A DNA stretch of 64,000 nucleotides from Hemileia vastatrix (lineage: Eukaryota; Basidiomycota; Pucciniomycetes; Pucciniales; Zaghouaniaceae). The stretch's first letter is position 1, and the number at the start of each line of letters is the position of its first letter. Below are positions 48,853 to 59,610 of the stretch, one piece after another. The notes beneath the pieces are model-generated. The model saw only the letters and a list, made by a program, of their open reading frames with translations. It was not told where the DNA came from and ran no database searches. Both the position numbers and the translations under genes were made by a program. The DNA is taken from positions 23,775,998 to 23,839,997 of the forward strand of contig JASXTE010000017.1 of the NCBI GenBank assembly GCA_030280995.1. The letters are read 5' to 3'.

Positions 48853-49475
48853 TGTAGACAATCCTATAGTACTAGCTATAGGCCTTGACCAGGGGAGTTG
48901 GAGAAAACCCATTGAGAAAATCCCCTGTCCCTTTAGAAAAATAAAGTGAGACTTACCTGATACAGTAAATTGGTTCCTGTTTGTTAAAGCCCCTTTTTCA
49001 ACACACTCGACTTCCTGATCAACCAATAAATTAGTCCCCAGACATACTACCAAACCAAAGAACTGAAATGTAGACCAATGTCCACACCAGAGAAAGCAAT
49101 GATACTTAATGTAGGTTTCAAATCCACATCAGAGACAGAAATAATACTTGATATAGCTTGCAAGACTATACCAGAGAAACCAGTTTCCAAGTTAAGTTCA
49201 ATAAAGAAATCACCTTGCAACAAACACAGCCACTTGTGGCCAAAAAGCAGTGAAAACTGAGTGAGGAATAATGATATCACCTACAGATGGTTGTATGATA
49301 ATTAAAGTTTTCCCAAGCTGTCTTTTCACTATTTACACACAGACCACTATCTAAAAGCCCATGCACACCACAAATTTGGTGTTCTTAAGTGCAAAATTGC
49401 ATAAATCTCCTCTAGAAACGCTTCCCAGCCTTCTAGCACCAAGGCAGGTGGTCTGCCCAACTTCAGGAGGCCCGC
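48853..49475 (-). repeat. M1 5' LTR, inner part
   Basis: Begins (plus strand) TGTAGACAATCC next to the primer site and contains CCTATAG-TACTAG-CTATAGG, a small hairpin. It runs to the M2 insertion. The rest of the LTR is at 62290-62757. Confidence 0.65.
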
Positions 49476-50617
49476 TGTAGGTAGACTCTTACAGTCACCT
49501 TGATGTAAGCAGAATCCAAAGGAGTTGGATAATCAGGGAAAACCCTGTCCCTCTAAATGAATTTGTGAGTTTTTTAGGTCAATAAGCTTAAAAGTCTATT
49601 TGATAGTAATAAAGAATGAAACCCTGTCTAATTAACACTTGTTAGGATAATTGAGCGGTTCTTCTGTGCAAAACAACTGAAATGCAAGAATAAAGTTACA
49701 CCAGAAACAATATTTTAAAAGAAAGAAGTTTTAATGTTTTTAGATTTTAATAATTTTTGAAAACAGATACAATAAATGAGTCCCTGGAGTTGAGAACTTT
49801 CTAATGATACCCTATATGTTAATGTTTAAGAGTTGTTGAGTAACATATTTAAAGTGTTATGTAAAATTGTTATTTTATAAGGGTATTATAAATGATTAAT
49901 TAGTTTGTTGACAAAAGAAAAATATGAATAATGGTTGTTAATAATCCAAAAATACTCTCAATATCGAAACTAAAAGACAAAAACCCTGTAGCAGACTAAG
50001 ATTCTCTCCTTTCTATCTGATTCTCCTTCTCCAGACCTTTCCAACAATACCCTACATGCATAGGATCTACAATAAACTATTGATCTAACAAGCATAATAA
50101 ATTCTAACTAAATTTTGCCACAATAGCCAAACTTTGCACTGGTGATCAGACTTTTCTAAAGTGACCAAACTTTACCACAGTGCCCAAACTTTGCACTGTT
50201 GATCAGACTTTCCCATTGTGAGAAAATTTTGCCACAATGAGCTCTTTTTGCCATAATGAGCTAATTTGGCCAGAGTGAGTTAATTTTGTCACCATGACCA
50301 AACTTGGCCACAATGACAGAATTTTTCCAGTACACTTCGCTTTTGCACCAGAAAATCACTGGAGAAAACCAGAGCGCACCAGAAAAAAGTGGCCATTCCA
50401 AGAGCACACTTTATTCACCAAAAATACAAATCAATAAAACCATCAAATCACAAAAGAAATACCACATATAAACATTCCAAAACACCAAAAATCAACCCAA
50501 AAAAATCCAGTTAACTCCCTTCAACCCAATTAACACCTGGTAACACCATGATCTTCTTCCAACCAAGTTCCAATCAAATTTTCACCTAAGTGGCCTACCC
50601 ATATTTGGAATGCCACA
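49476..50617 (-). repeat. M2 3' LTR
   Basis: About 1142 bases; matches 61081-62289 with indels. It contains about 11 degenerate repeats of 19-20 bases (CACAATGAGCTAATTTTGCC-like) at 50118-50330. Confidence 0.85.
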
Positions 50618-51282
50618 TCCTCCCTCCAATAAGGAATGTCCCCATTCCAACCAATTATGCATTCTAATTAGTTTATTTTGATGAACATTGTTCTAGCTGG
50701 TCTTCTACAAATTTAAACTGTTTATCTTCTTCTCCTGCTCTTGATATAAATCATAATAATAATGAAATAAATTTTTGTGATGATTCCACTTCTGAGAGCA
50801 AGGTTTGAATCCCTTCAGACTCCCATATACCAGTCTTCCATCTATGTCACAGCATGAGAGAGTGGATCTCCCTAATGAGCAAAATACTCTTGATTCCATT
50901 CTCATAGGTCCCCCCCGCTTAGCCAAATTCTATGATTCTAATCTCTCCATAAGGTCCTCCAAGGTTCACACCAAATAGCCTAACACTGAGGCTCTTAAAA
51001 AAATCAATAATAATCCAACTACCACCCTGACTTCTAATTCCATCATCAAAATTTCATCCATTTCTATTCAGCAACCTTTACAAAAAACTTTAGCCAGGCT
51101 TCCAATTTTTAATTTTAAACTTTTAGACCATGTTAAAGCACCACAAATTTCACCAAATAGATTGAAATTAAAGCTTAAAGTCTTGGTGGACCAAACATTT
51201 AATTGATTGCTAGTTCCAACTACTATCCTAAACCTTTCTCCAAAAATATTCATAAAATTTTGAATGTCTTGAAAATTAGCCA
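50618..51282 (-). other. M2 3' UTR, distal part
   Basis: No gene. Short ORFs here have no recognisable domains. A diverged GTTTAA-type motif (TTAAAGTCTTGGTGGACC) occurs near 51173. Confidence 0.4.
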
Positions 51283-51650
51283 ATTTAAAGTCTTGGAGGA
51301 CTAATGGCATATCTTGAAATAAAATTATAATCACCCATTTTAAAGTCTTAGATGACTAAGATCCAATCAGGAACCAAATTCTTAAAATAAAATTGTAAAA
51401 ACTATCCAGTTTAAAGTCTTAGTGGACTAAGATCCAATGAGGAACCAAATTCTTGAAATAAAATCATAAAAACTATCCAGTTTAAAGTCTTAGTGGACTA
51501 AGATCCAATGGGGAACCAAATTCTTGAAATAAAATCGTAAAAAATATCCAGTTTAAAGTCTTAGTAGACTAACAGATCTTGAATACAAATAAGACCTTAA
51601 AGAAAGTGTTTAAAAGAAGCCGGTTTAAAGTCTTGGAGGACTAACAGATC
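51283..51650 (-). repeat. 71-base tandem repeats with GTTTAA mini-hairpins
   Basis: Units start at about 51283, 51338, 51409, 51480, 51551 and 51623; the middle ones are 71 bases apart. Each contains GTTTAAAGTC-TTAGTG-GACT, where AGTC and GACT can pair, then AAGATCCAATGAGGAACC and an A/T-rich tail. This is the non-coding counterpart of the coding motif copies in M1 and M2. Confidence 0.88.
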
Positions 51651-51786
51651 TTGAAGTAGGATCCAATTTTGCTCAAGCTCCACTTGACCCTTTTTCCTAT
51701 TTAAAATATACTATAAAAGAAATAAACCAAAAGAAAAATTGAAAATAAAATTTAACAAAATTTTTAAAAAAAATAATTGTATGTTT

Positions 51787-52036
51787 CACCACACAATATG
51801 GGGGGCGGACTTGCTAGCGATTCCACAACCTTGGACCCAAACTCACCACAGATTGAACACACATTGAGCTATTGATAAAGTAACCATACAATCAGGGATC
51901 AACACCACTCAGCAGAACATTTTTAGGTGGGTGTTCAAGTAGAGTTCAGTATGGGTTCAGTATGAGTTCAGTCTGAGTTCCATCTGAGTTCAGGTTGAGG
52001 ACTTGCTAGCAAGTCCACCCCCTATATTGCCTAGTG
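51787..52036. mobile_element. CACTA-type MITE, copy 2 (inverted)
   Basis: 250 bases, reverse orientation relative to copy 1, starting CACCACACAATATGGGGGG and ending CCCCCTATATTGCCTAGTG, flanked by TTT on both sides (51784-51786, 52037-52039). One arm's palindrome is mutated (CTTGCTAGCGATTCC). Confidence 0.9.
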
Positions 52037-52900
52037 TTTATATATTTATTTTATTTTTATTTTTTTATTTATTTTTTATTAGTTTTTTTTTTAATGATGA
52101 AAATAATAAAAGGTTATAAAATATTGTTATGTAATAAAATTTAAATTTAAATTTTAAAAAAAATGATAAACGAATTTAAAATATAAAATTTATGAGATGT
52201 AAAATAAAATTTAAAAGATGCCCCCCAGCCAATCGATGAGCCGTACCCTCAACATCATACCCACATCCAAGTGCAACTTGATGTGGTTGCACAATTTTGA
52301 GAAATTGAACATACAAAATTAATAAATGAAAGTTTAGGAAAATAAAATTTTATGATAACAATCACTGGGTGGGCTCCCTCCAATTTTTAAAAATGATTAG
52401 AGACCACCAGTGAGAATCACCCTTAACAATATTTATAGTATTATAAAAATTAAAATGAAAGAAAAACATATTTCATTATATAAAAATCTAACATATAAGA
52501 AATAAAAAATAAAAAAATAAAAAAGAATCTTGAATCCAGCAGTGGGAGCATTGACTCTTTGTTCATTCCAGTTTATAGTATTAGCGGACTTCCTATAGAT
52601 CAAAAACAAAGCCAGGATTCAACAAGAAACAGGGAAAAATTGGTAACAAACATTGTGGGGTAATTGTGTATAGAGCAGCCAGCCCATCAAATACCCCCAA
52701 ACTTGCCGATATTTAATTCAGAAGGCTCCCCTGTGAACACTTCTACCAATAAAAAAAATTTATCAATCCAACATATATCTTCCCCATAATTTTTGTTGCT
52801 TTTAAGAGTTTTAAGAATTTTCAAACAAATTTCTTCATAAATGTCATAAATTGTGTTAACGGTTTTTTCTCCCATACCATAGTAAAACAACAGTAATATT
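52037..52900 (-). other. M2 3' UTR, proximal part
   Basis: Non-coding. It matches the M1 region at 31985-32860 in patches (GACCACCAGTGA near 52400; GAGCAGCCAGCCCATCA near 52674). The hairpin GGGGTAATTG/CAAATACCCC spans 52658-52697. Confidence 0.65.
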
Positions 52901-53738
52901 TTTAATAAGAAAGTAGTTTATCCTCATTCCAGAGTTAAACTTTGACAAAATTTTATTTGATTGATTATGTAGTTTATCCTTGTTTCGGAGTCCCTTTAAA
53001 ACAATTGTAGAAATAGTTTACCCTCATTTTGAATTTAACTTTCAACACTCCTGGTGCCCCTAGGATAGAACTATTTGACTTGATCAGCCACTACCCTCTC
53101 CTTTAAAACTAATTCATCCAATTCATCCAAAAAATATGATCTGCCATATACTTGTTCCTTGACTTTATATGGTCCATTCCACCTATCTGCAAACATCTTG
53201 CCCCATTGGCTCTCCAAACTCATATTATACACCAAAACCATATCTCCATTTTTCAAAGGTTTTCTAAGTCAATGTGCCAACGGCTCATCCCAATATCTTA
53301 CTGACTGATTTCTGATCTTCATCATCCGCAAATATGCCTTTTCTAAGTAATCTTCTTTCTTTTCTAGCTGCATCATTCTTGCACATAATAACTCTTCAGT
53401 AGTCTTGAACATGTCCTAATCAACTCCAAGATATGATTCAGCTTCCAAATCAACTGGTAAAACTGCTTTCTTTCCAAAAACAAGTTCATAGGGTGAAAAT
53501 CCGGTTTTCCTTTTGGCAGTAATTCAATCAGCAAATAAAACTAAAGGTAAATAATTCCTCCACTTTTCTGCACTTGACCCACACATTTTGACTAAAGCAT
53601 CCTTAATAACTTGATGCCCTCTTTCAACCATACCTTCAGCTTCAGGATAATAAGGGTTTGATACCCTAGCCTTTGACACAAATTTTGATATAGCTTCTCT
53701 AAACTCTGTCCCAAATTCAGGACCTCCATCTACCGTTA
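52900..53738 (-). pseudogene. M2 integrase, C-terminal part
   Basis: Reads from the second catalytic Asp (VDGGPEFG, about 53725) through YPEAEGMVERGHQVIKDA with the catalytic Glu, then SAEKWRNYLPL, GFSPYELVFGKKAVLP and a C-terminal part with SQWGKMFADRWNGPYKV. In-frame stops appear near 53525, 53415 and 53268. The N-terminal part is separated by a solo LTR inserted precisely between the Val and Asp codons of this motif. Copies of the GTTTA motif follow at 52913, about 52970 and 53009. Confidence 0.8.
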
Positions 53739-54892
53739 TGGCAAGGTAAACTCTTACAGTCGCCTTGCTGTAAGCAGAATCCGGAGGAGATGTGTGGATT
53801 TAGCTGAAAACCCCGTCCTTCCAATAAAAATAACAAAATGGGAATTCTAAATCACTAAGCTAACCAATCTACTTGGATCTGATTGATAAAAAAATAATGA
53901 AACTCTAAAATAATTAACGCTTATTGAGATTAAATGATCGTGGCTGTTGATAAAGAAATACTGATAACAACAATTAAGGTGTACCAGTGAAAGATCTGAA
54001 AAGATTGACTTTTATGTTTTTATAATAATTTAAATTTTTATGAGACAGCAATAATCAAGTCCCAGTGATGAAGACCTTTCTAAAGATACCCTGTATGAAG
54101 TGTTATTTAAACTGTTGAATTGTATTTCTAAAATGTTATGTAAAAAATAATAATGTTATAAGGGTATTACAAATTTATTTAATTTGTTGAGTAATAAAAA
54201 ATGAGACTGTGGTGGTTAATGATTAAGCTGTATGATGTGTTTCCCCCTCTCAATTTCGAATTTGAGAAGTGCTTAAGTATTCCTAGTCACGTGCCTAAGT
54301 TTTCCCCTCCAGAGCTCTTCCAGAGTCAATCCGGAGCCCGTACGGAGTCCGTACGGAGTCCGTATGGAGTCAAAGCGGAGTCCGTACGGAGTCGAAACGG
54401 AGTCGAAACGGAGTCCGTCCGGACTTCCGGACTCAATTAGAACCTTAAAACTATAATAAAACATCTAGAAAAATTACACATAATAGAGCTACTTCCCCTT
54501 TACATACCAAACTAATTTTCGTAGTCTGCGCAGCTCTAATTACCCCGTGAAAAGTCATCAAAGTTAAGTAATTTTTGATAACGTAAATATTTCTATAAAA
54601 CTTTAAAATTCATTTAAAAATATAAGAAAAATAGTAAAAATTCTGGGAAAATTTCCCAAGGTTCTTGAGTGACTTGACTTGATACTTATAAATTTTTCAG
54701 ACCGTAAAAATAAGTTTTCTTCGTAAAATAAATTGTATTTGTGTAGGCATTTGCTCGTGACCAATTTCTTCATATTTTAAACTCCAATAAATTAAATAAA
54801 ACCCTTTTATAAAAAATAATAACACCAATCTTGCACGCCGTAATAACTCCATTTACGTACTTAGGTGCCATACTAAACTTTAGGCTACCACA
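53739..54892 (-). mobile_element. Solo LTR in M2 integrase
   Basis: About 1154 bases bounded by TG and CA, with CCGTTA on both sides (53733-53738, 54893-54898). Its inner end, AAACTCTTACAGTCGCCTTG followed by CTGTAAGCAGAATCC, resembles the M2 LTR, so it is from a related subfamily. At 54330-54430 it holds a CpG-rich tandem array of 11-12 bases (CGGAGTCCGTA-like), very unlike its AT-rich surroundings. No internal region remains, as expected after LTR-LTR recombination. Confidence 0.88.
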
Positions 54893-55400
54893 CCGTTACC
54901 AATTTCATAACTCCATATCGATACACCCAATTTTTCAAAGTAAATTCTGCCACATTTTTGGAAGTCAAATTAATAAGAGGTTCTGCCTCTACCCAACCAG
55001 ATAAATCATTTCTGGCTACAATTAAATATTTATACCGTCCCTCCTTAATATGAATGGCATCCAAGCTAATCCTACCAAAGAGAGTATTATTGCCAGTAGT
55101 GTATCCAGCTTCTTTTGGCCTTAAATAACTTTTTCTTTGACATTCTTCGCATGACTGAACCCACTGTTTAACAGCCATCTTCATGCCTGGCCACCAAAAT
55201 CGATCAACAATTCTTCTGAAAGTTTCTCCAACACCTCTATACCCAAGATCTTCATGCAGTCACTTTAAACTAACTCTTGCCCTTTTTTTGATTTAAAACT
55301 ACTTGAGAATTTGGATACCTCCTTTTCATTAATCGTCAACCAGATAAGTAAAACTTAGATTACTTCCTTTTTATAGCCACCCATTTATCATATTCTCAAT
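54893..55400 (-). pseudogene. M2 integrase, N-terminal part
   Basis: Zinc-binding end (WVQSCEECQRKS) and first catalytic Asp (SLDAIHIKEGRYKYLIVARN), then LTSKNVAEF and YGVMKLVT up to the solo LTR. The start of the His2Cys2 site upstream of 55184 is broken by several stops (for example near 55270). It continues across the solo LTR at 53738. Confidence 0.75.
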
Positions 55401-55484
55401 CTTCGGGCCTTTCTAAATTCAATAAATATTTGACCAACAATGGATAAAAACCAGTCTGACCCCAGACTTCATCTTGAAAATCAA

Positions 55485-57767
55485 TTAATATAATATCAAT
55501 AGGCACTTCTCTATCACCAATATCACCTGCACATGAATGAGCCAATAGACATTGACCACAAATTTGATTCTTGATTGAGCTATGTCAATTTTCTTCATCT
55601 GAACTTTTGACCTTTTAGAAACCAAATTTGAAAATACCTCTCTTTCTTCTTCACCCTTTTTAACCAAATTTTCTAATTCTCCAACATATACACCCTTCCT
55701 TAACCTACTACTATCCCAAATTACCACTCTTCATCTATATACACAAAATCTTCTTCTACCTCTTTTTTACTGAATTTATTCACACCAATTTCATCAATTT
55801 TATCAACATAAAAATAATTTTCTAGTTTATCCTCTTGGTGGAGGTCATCATCACAATCATATAAACACAATAGTCCTGCCAGTTTAACCTCATGGGGAAG
55901 GTATGGAAAGTCTTCAGCTCCTTTAGTGCTGGCTTTAATCATAGGTATATCTTCATCAAACTCTTCTGATTCTGAATTATCTTCAGTGGGTGGTCTTCTT
56001 GACAAACCATCTGGCATAGTAAAAGTTTTGCCAGGCTTATGAACTAAGTCAAAAGAAAAATGTTGAATAAATGCTACCCATCTAGTCATAGGTGCATTTG
56101 GTAAACTTTAAGAATTAATCATTTGAATTAAAGATTTTGCATCCACTTGCAATTTGAAGTGTTGGCCCTACAAAACATTTTGAAGTTTCTTTAAATTTTT
56201 GCCACTCCACACAGTTCCAATTTTGCTGAGAATATCTTGATTTGACTTTGGTAAATACCACAGATTCATAACTAACTGGCCTAATGTAACCAGCTTTATC
56301 CATCTGAGACAAAACTGCCCCAGAAGCAACCTGAATTGAGTCAACTGCTAAATAAATCCTACCAGCATCTTTTCCATAATATAACTTGTGCAGGACTAAA
56401 TCCTTCCCCACAATCTTCTTCAATCTCTCAAACACCCTTTCACACTCTTAATCCCACTCCCAGTCTGCATCCTTTCTTTTCAACCTTCTCAACAGAGCTT
56501 CCAATGAAGAAGAGTCCTTGATAACCATTTGAACATAAAGAAATACACCTAAAAACCCCCTAAATTTGGTCGTATTCTTGGGTCTTGGCCAGGACTGAAT
56601 TTTATTCACTTTCTTCTTGGACATAATACTACCCTCTCTATATAACACATGACCTAAAATCTCTAAAGCTGGCACACAACATGAAAATTTTGAACCCAAA
56701 ATAGTTAAACCAGCTTCTTCAATTCTAAACAAGATCCTCTCTAAAGTGATTGCATACTCCCAGATGAATTTTCATATCCCTGGGTTCTCCTCCAACACTT
56801 CATTATTGTAATCTGTTTAAGGTCATTTAATTCCTCCATTGTTGATAAAGATTCCAGCATATTGAGAAGTTTCATCTTGTAGAATACAAGCCATCTGAAC
56901 TTGATCAAAAGCAACTGAATTTGTTTCTCCTTGAGGTAATCTTGTCAATTGTAATTGTCCTAGCCGTGTATCAAAAGTAATGAGAGGCCTAGAGTCTGGA
57001 TGCAACTCTCTCTCATCATATCCCCCCATAATATCTCCTAAACCATAACACACTCTCTAAGAAAACACTTCCACAAACTCCTCAGAACTAGGTGGTTAAA
57101 CAGCATCCTTTATTGCAACCCTATTTAATTCCCTGAGATCATGAACTACTCTAAGTTTGTCATTTGGTTTCTTGATACAAAATACCGGACTAGAATAACT
57201 TGATGATGATTGCTCATACAGTCCAGTGCGAATACATTCTCTGACAACTTCAATATAAGCTTCTTTTAATGCAGCCAGAATTGGGATTGGTTCTTGCTGC
57301 CACGGTTCATGACATACTACAGCAATCTTGTAAGGCTACCCATAGGAATGCTTCAACACACCCCTCTCCTCCTCTACAAAAGCAATGGTCTTCTCTCTCT
57401 TGACCATCACATCAAACAACAACTTCTTCTCTTCTCCAGACAACCAACCATCAGGTCCAAAATTACCAACACCTAATCTATCAAAAGTGATTCTTGACAT
57501 TTCAGAAAATTCAGGAGGATTCTTCACCAAGGGACATTCATAAGGGTCTCTTGATAGCCTTGGTCTTCTCAAAGGTGGATTTAATTCAGCAGGTGGCGGT
57601 TCATTAATTGGTTGGATTTTATTTGCTACCTTCTTATATTTTGCTGCATCCACATCTACATAAACTTGAGGTAAAATATTTATTTTTGTATTGCCATTGG
57701 AAATTTCATCAAAGGAATTCACTTCATTGTCAGAATCAGAATCAATATAAGTAGAAAAAAATTTCAT
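55485..57767 (-). pseudogene. M2 reverse transcriptase-RNase H (catalytic Asp lost)
   Basis: Starts in the linker (MKFFSTYIDSDSDNEVN), then PPLRRPRLSRDPYECPL, KLRVVHDLRELNRVAIKD, GLGDIMGGYDERELHPDSRP and LTRLPQGETNSVA. The catalytic box reads GIFINNGGIK at about 56830-56860 where M1 has GIFIDDGGIK: both metal-binding Asp are Asn. RNase H (IYLAVDSIQVASGAVLS) and the tether KPGKTFTMPDGLSRRP follow, with the peptide LPHEVKL and LHQEDKL repeats in the tail (55823-55890). In-frame stops lie near 57336, 57100, 57055, 56815, 56450 and 56110. A diverged segment to 55485 links to integrase. Confidence 0.85.
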
Positions 57768-57790
57768 TTCATTTTTAAATTTAACCTTTT

Positions 57791-58294
57791 CTATTTTCTA
57801 TCATCTAGTTTATCAACAATTTTTCCAACACCTTTAATTCCCTTATCCATCATAAAATCACCAGTAAAAAAAGTTGGCAGTTTATTCTCTTGCTGGAGGA
57901 CCGGAATAGAATTATCACAAAAATTATTTTTTTGTGTTTTGATTATACTAAGATTTTTTATAGAATTTTGATGAAATAATTGCAGTTTACCCTCTTGCTG
58001 GAGGTCCGGTATCAAATTATCAAAAAAATTATTTTTTTGTGTTTTAGTTATACTAAGATTTTTTATAAAATTTTGATAAAATAATTGCAGTTTACCCTCT
58101 TGCTGGAGGTCAGAAAATAAACAATTCCAATTTTTATTCAACATAATATTTCCCATCTTCCCTCTTGATCCATTCTTGAATACAATCAAAAATCTTGACA
58201 GAGAAGTGAGGCAAACCAAAAATTTAAAAACATAATAACAATTTAACGTATTATTAACAGAAAATAATTGAGAATCCACTTGAATTATCTCCAA
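57791..58294 (-). pseudogene. M2 linker with peptide repeats
   Basis: A 167-codon stretch with three repeats of about 104 bases, each with the motif LQQEGKLQLF or LQQENKLPTFF and then a segment like IKNLSITKTQKNNF (DNA motif near 57880, 57985 and 58088). It occupies the same position as the M1 linker with LQHEVKL repeats but has a different repeat length and sequence around the shared core. Probably a disordered spacer; domain unknown. Confidence 0.65.
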
Positions 58295-58365
58295 GTGAGC
58301 TGACCTAATGAAATCCGTAATCTCATCCTTAGAAGATATTGCAACATTAGAGTGATCAGCCCCTA

Positions 58366-59601
58366 CTACCCCAAAAAATGAGGGTCACTGAAATTCCCCT
58401 CTAAACATAATTCACCAGAAGCCCTCCGTTTTATGTGCCGCTTCATTGTGCATACACAAAATTTACACATAGTGGTGATCCCTGGCCGTGTCTCCCAACC
58501 TTTGTCTCCAGGAGGTCCCAACCGCATATGAAGCCTTCTTATATTGTCCCCTGTAATCTCCAAACTAATACTCATACCAGCTTTATAACCAATCTGGGCC
58601 TCAAAATCCATTAAAAAAGGACCACCAAGAACAGTTCTAACTGCCCCTCTGGCCACATAGAAATAAACCATTCCAACTGATCCACCAACACATAACTTAA
58701 CATTCTCTGCTGTACCCATCAGCTCAGTAGCATGCCCTCCAATACCTCTGAGGTTTCCCCCAGTGCCAGATTTAATAGGCAGACCAATACTGGTAGCCTG
58801 CTCAAAAGAAATAAGATTAATTTGATACCCTGAATTGACCAGGGCCTTAACCTCTCTACAATTGAGAGTAACCATCAAATAACCTAAAGATGCAGAAAAA
58901 TGACTTTCCACCTCCTCACAAAACTTCTCCACATTTTCACATATATAATCCACCTCTCCTGTAGACACTCTTCTCCTTTTCAGATGCTTCTTCTGCTTTT
59001 CTGCAAGGGCTGGACTAATAGTAAATAATTTGCCTAAGGAAAAAGGAATTTGAAGTTTATTTAATCTTCCTAAAACTGTTTCCATCTCATTCTCTTCTCC
59101 AGCAACAATGGGCCTCTCATATTGAGCCCTAGATTTTGTTACCTTGGCCCTAGGAACCTCTTGGGGACCCACATTGCCATATTCACTACTAATAACCCTA
59201 GCTCCATCAACAGCTACTTTCACTAATCCAGATCCATCACTGGTCCTCCTTACCCCTTCCATAGGAGTAGGACCACTAAAACTTGGTCTGGGGAGAGATG
59301 CCAAAGGTCCATCATCCTTAGAATCAGAATCTTCATCCACAGGCATAGGCTCACCATTTAAATCCAACTTTCAAAAACTAGGAGGCCCCATATCAGCCAT
59401 CCCCTTCTGCATATTATTAATTTTGTCCTTAGAGTAAGGTTTCTTTTCCAACTTTTTAACTTCTTCCTTTCCTGGTTTAGCCCTTAATTGGGTCTGTATG
59501 CTACTCTTGGCTTTAGTAGAAGCTGCTCTTCTGGCAGTATTGACATCATATTCACCTGCCATACAACTTTCCTCTGCCCTAACTAAAGAGGATAACTCCA
59601 A
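58366..59601 (-). pseudogene. M2 protease region (catalytic Asp lost)
   Basis: From 59601: MELSSLVRAEESCMAGEYD, a Lys-rich linker, MQKGMADMGPPSF, then one stop (near 59370) and a 333-codon open stretch. This carries RAQYERPIVAGEENEME, a retropepsin region with KALVNSGYQINLIS, GLPIKSGTGGNLRGIGGHAT and a C-terminal part with RRLHMRLGPPGDKGWETRPG and a CxxC-type pair (CKFCVC). The expected catalytic DSG is NSG here, while M1 has DSG. The WETRPG-Cys region is shared with M1 and is not part of standard retropepsins. Confidence 0.8.
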
Positions 59602-59610
59602 ACCACCAAA

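Larger units (their letters stand above)
45783..49475 (-). mobile_element. M1 5' half with part of its LTR
   Basis: Resumes M1 after E2: linker, protease, gag, then primer site and 5' LTR (48853-49475). The LTR is cut by M2 and continues at 62290-62757. The primer-binding candidate TGGCGCCCAATGTGG lies just inside the LTR (about 48834-48849) and resembles M2's TGGCCCCCAACATGG. Confidence 0.8.

Noticed and set aside
48661..49053. Separate protein in the ORF upstream of M1 Gag
   Set aside because: Most of it lies within the M1 LTR and primer site; only its last part matches Gag.
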